Shown here: positions 5,811 to 6,586 of the stretch, piece after piece
Position numbering within the stretch: the first letter of the stretch is position 1
How the letters are laid out: every line of letters begins with the position of its first letter
From: Caldifarciminota bacterium
GTDB lineage: Bacteria > Hydrothermota > Hydrothermia > S141-80
Direction: 5' to 3'
Length of the DNA: 6,586 nt
Assembly (NCBI GenBank): GCA_015490255.1
Contig: WFYF01000256.1
Span: 1-6,586, forward strand
Program-made: the position numbers and the translations under genes
The notes under the pieces: generated by a model
Database searches by the model: none
What the model saw: only the letters and a program-made list of their open reading frames with translations
Told to the model about the DNA's origin: nothing

Positions 5811-6586
5811 CATCGGCGGAACTTTTTGGATGCGGCTTCCTGCATTTTCTTCATATAGGCCTGAACGTCTTCCGGCGGAACGGGAATCAGCTCGCCCACC
5901 GTGATCTTCTCCGGGGCGAAATAGGTCCCGGCCACCCGCTTCACATCTTCGGCGGTGACGGCAAAAAGTTTCTGGGGCCACTCCAGGGCGGCCTCCGGCC
6001 GGTCCAGGATGTCAAACATCCCCACCAGAATTCCCTTGGACACCACGGACTGCTGGCGCCGGACAAAGGTGGCGGTCACCCGGTTGCGGGCCTTGGCGAG
6101 TTCCTGCTCGGTGGGGCCTTCTTTTGCAAGCCGCGAGAACTCTTCAAACACCGCCGACTCCACCTGTCCTGGATCCGCATCGGGTTTAAGCACCACCCAC
6201 ACGAAGAACAGGCCGGGGTCTTTATTCTGCTCGGCAAAGGCCGATACGTTGATGGCCACGCCCTCTTCCTTCACCAGGCGCCGGTAAAGCCGGGAACTCC
6301 GCCCCCCTGCCAGAATGTCGGCCAGGATTTCCAGGGCGGGGAGATCAGGATGATTCCCCTCGGGGATATGGAAGGCGCCCACCCACATCCGGGAGAATCC
6401 CTCCCGCTTGAGGGCCACATACCTGCGGCCTTCCTGCTCGGGTTCCCGGGTCCGCACCGGCGGGGGATCCGGCCGGCGGGGCATTTTGCCGAAGGTTTTT
6501 TCCACCAGAGGGCGCACCTCGTCCACCGTCACGTCTCCGGCGATCACCAGGGTCATGTTGTTGGGCACATAGTATGTGCGGAAATA
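5810..6586 (-). CDS. M16 family peptidase A, N-terminal part cut by window edge
   Basis: The last 258 residues of an M16 peptidase; the reading frame stays open to the right edge, so the true start lies outside. The visible part opens with YFRTYYVPNNMTLVIAGDV, the typical end of the N-terminal domain, followed by the linker (about 34-55) and the C-terminal domain from RRYVALKREGFSRMWVGAFH onward. The C-terminal domain contains GGRSSRLYRRL (94-104). The Arg/Tyr pair of substrate-binding M16 domains is absent: the aligned positions are V105 and I112 (VKEEGVAIN). The zinc motif would sit in the missing N-terminal part and cannot be checked. Together with the following gene, which has the reverse pattern, this suggests that A is the catalytic chain of a heterodimer. 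The tail is basic and charged (MKKMQEAASKKFRR). Family certain; catalytic status inferred. Confidence 0.92.
   Translation of the reverse strand, partial: YFRTYYVPNNMTLVIAGDVTVDEVRPLVEKTFGKMPRRPDPPPVRTREPEQEGRRYVALKREGFSRMWVGAFHIPEGNHPDLPALEILADILAGGRSSRLYRRLVKEEGVAINVSAFAEQNKDPGLFFVWVVLKPDADPGQVESAVFEEFSRLAKEGPTEQELAKARNRVTATFVRRQQSVVSKGILVGMFDILDRPEAALEWPQKLFAVTAEDVKRVAGTYFAPEKITVGELIPVPPEDVQAYMKKMQEAASKKFRR

Larger units (their letters stand above)
1..6586 (-). other. nine-gene colinear run, probable single operon
   Basis: All nine genes point left and are packed end to end. In order of transcription the junctions are: M16 A to M16 B, 12-base gap; M16 B to ATPase subunit, 4-base ATGA overlap; ATPase subunit to acyl-CoA dehydrogenase, 1-base TGATG overlap; acyl-CoA dehydrogenase to DksA-like, 9-base gap; DksA-like to glyQ, 3-base gap; glyQ to hpf, ATGA overlap; hpf to hprK, 8-base gap; hprK to dehydrogenase, GTGA overlap. 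No hairpin followed by a T run (on the minus strand) separates any pair. Co-transcription is inferred from spacing. Internal promoters inside coding sequence cannot be excluded, and both ends of the unit lie outside the window. Confidence 0.75.

Overview
The window is GC-rich bacterial DNA in which every supportable gene lies on the minus strand. Nine genes follow one another with almost no space between them. The order of transcription, from right to left, is: M16 peptidase A (cut by the right edge), M16 peptidase B, a coiled-coil V/A-type ATPase stalk subunit (H/G type), an acyl-CoA dehydrogenase, a DksA/TraR-type zinc-finger protein, glycyl-tRNA synthetase alpha chain (glyQ), short ribosome hibernation promoting factor (hpf), HPr kinase/phosphorylase (hprK), and a zinc-dependent MDR alcohol dehydrogenase (cut by the left edge). 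Four junctions overlap by 1 to 4 bases and the other four have gaps of 3 to 12 bases. The stretch therefore reads as one transcription unit with translational coupling. No promoter, terminator, RNA gene, repeat array, mobile element or CRISPR is visible, and there is no non-coding stretch longer than 12 bases.

The organism is a bacterium: it has an alpha-chain GlyRS of the split alpha2beta2 type, a short HPF, HPrK and a DksA/TraR protein. It probably has a V/A-type rather than (or in addition to) an F-type ATPase. Proteins rich in Glu and Arg and poor in Asn and Cys hint at a thermophile. The short HPF and the absence of lgt after hprK argue against a typical Firmicute. The hpf-hprK pair recalls the rpoN-hpf-ptsN-hprK cluster of Gram-negative bacteria, but ptsN is missing. 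I cannot name the phylum; a thermophilic or candidate lineage is a guess.

Functionally, the right third holds a probable M16B heterodimer: chain B has lost the zinc motif but keeps the Arg/Tyr pair, while the visible half of chain A has lost the Arg/Tyr pair. The middle holds an isolated ATPase stalk subunit and a catalytically intact acyl-CoA dehydrogenase without its usual partners. The left half groups four proteins tied to growth rate and starvation: an RNA polymerase secondary-channel type regulator, an aminoacyl-tRNA synthetase chain, a ribosome hibernation factor and a metabolic-state-sensing protein kinase. They are followed by a dehydrogenase. The individual families are known. What deserves attention is their combination and several family-atypical details: the degenerate C-terminal loop of HPrK, glyQ without glyS, and the orphan ATPase subunit.
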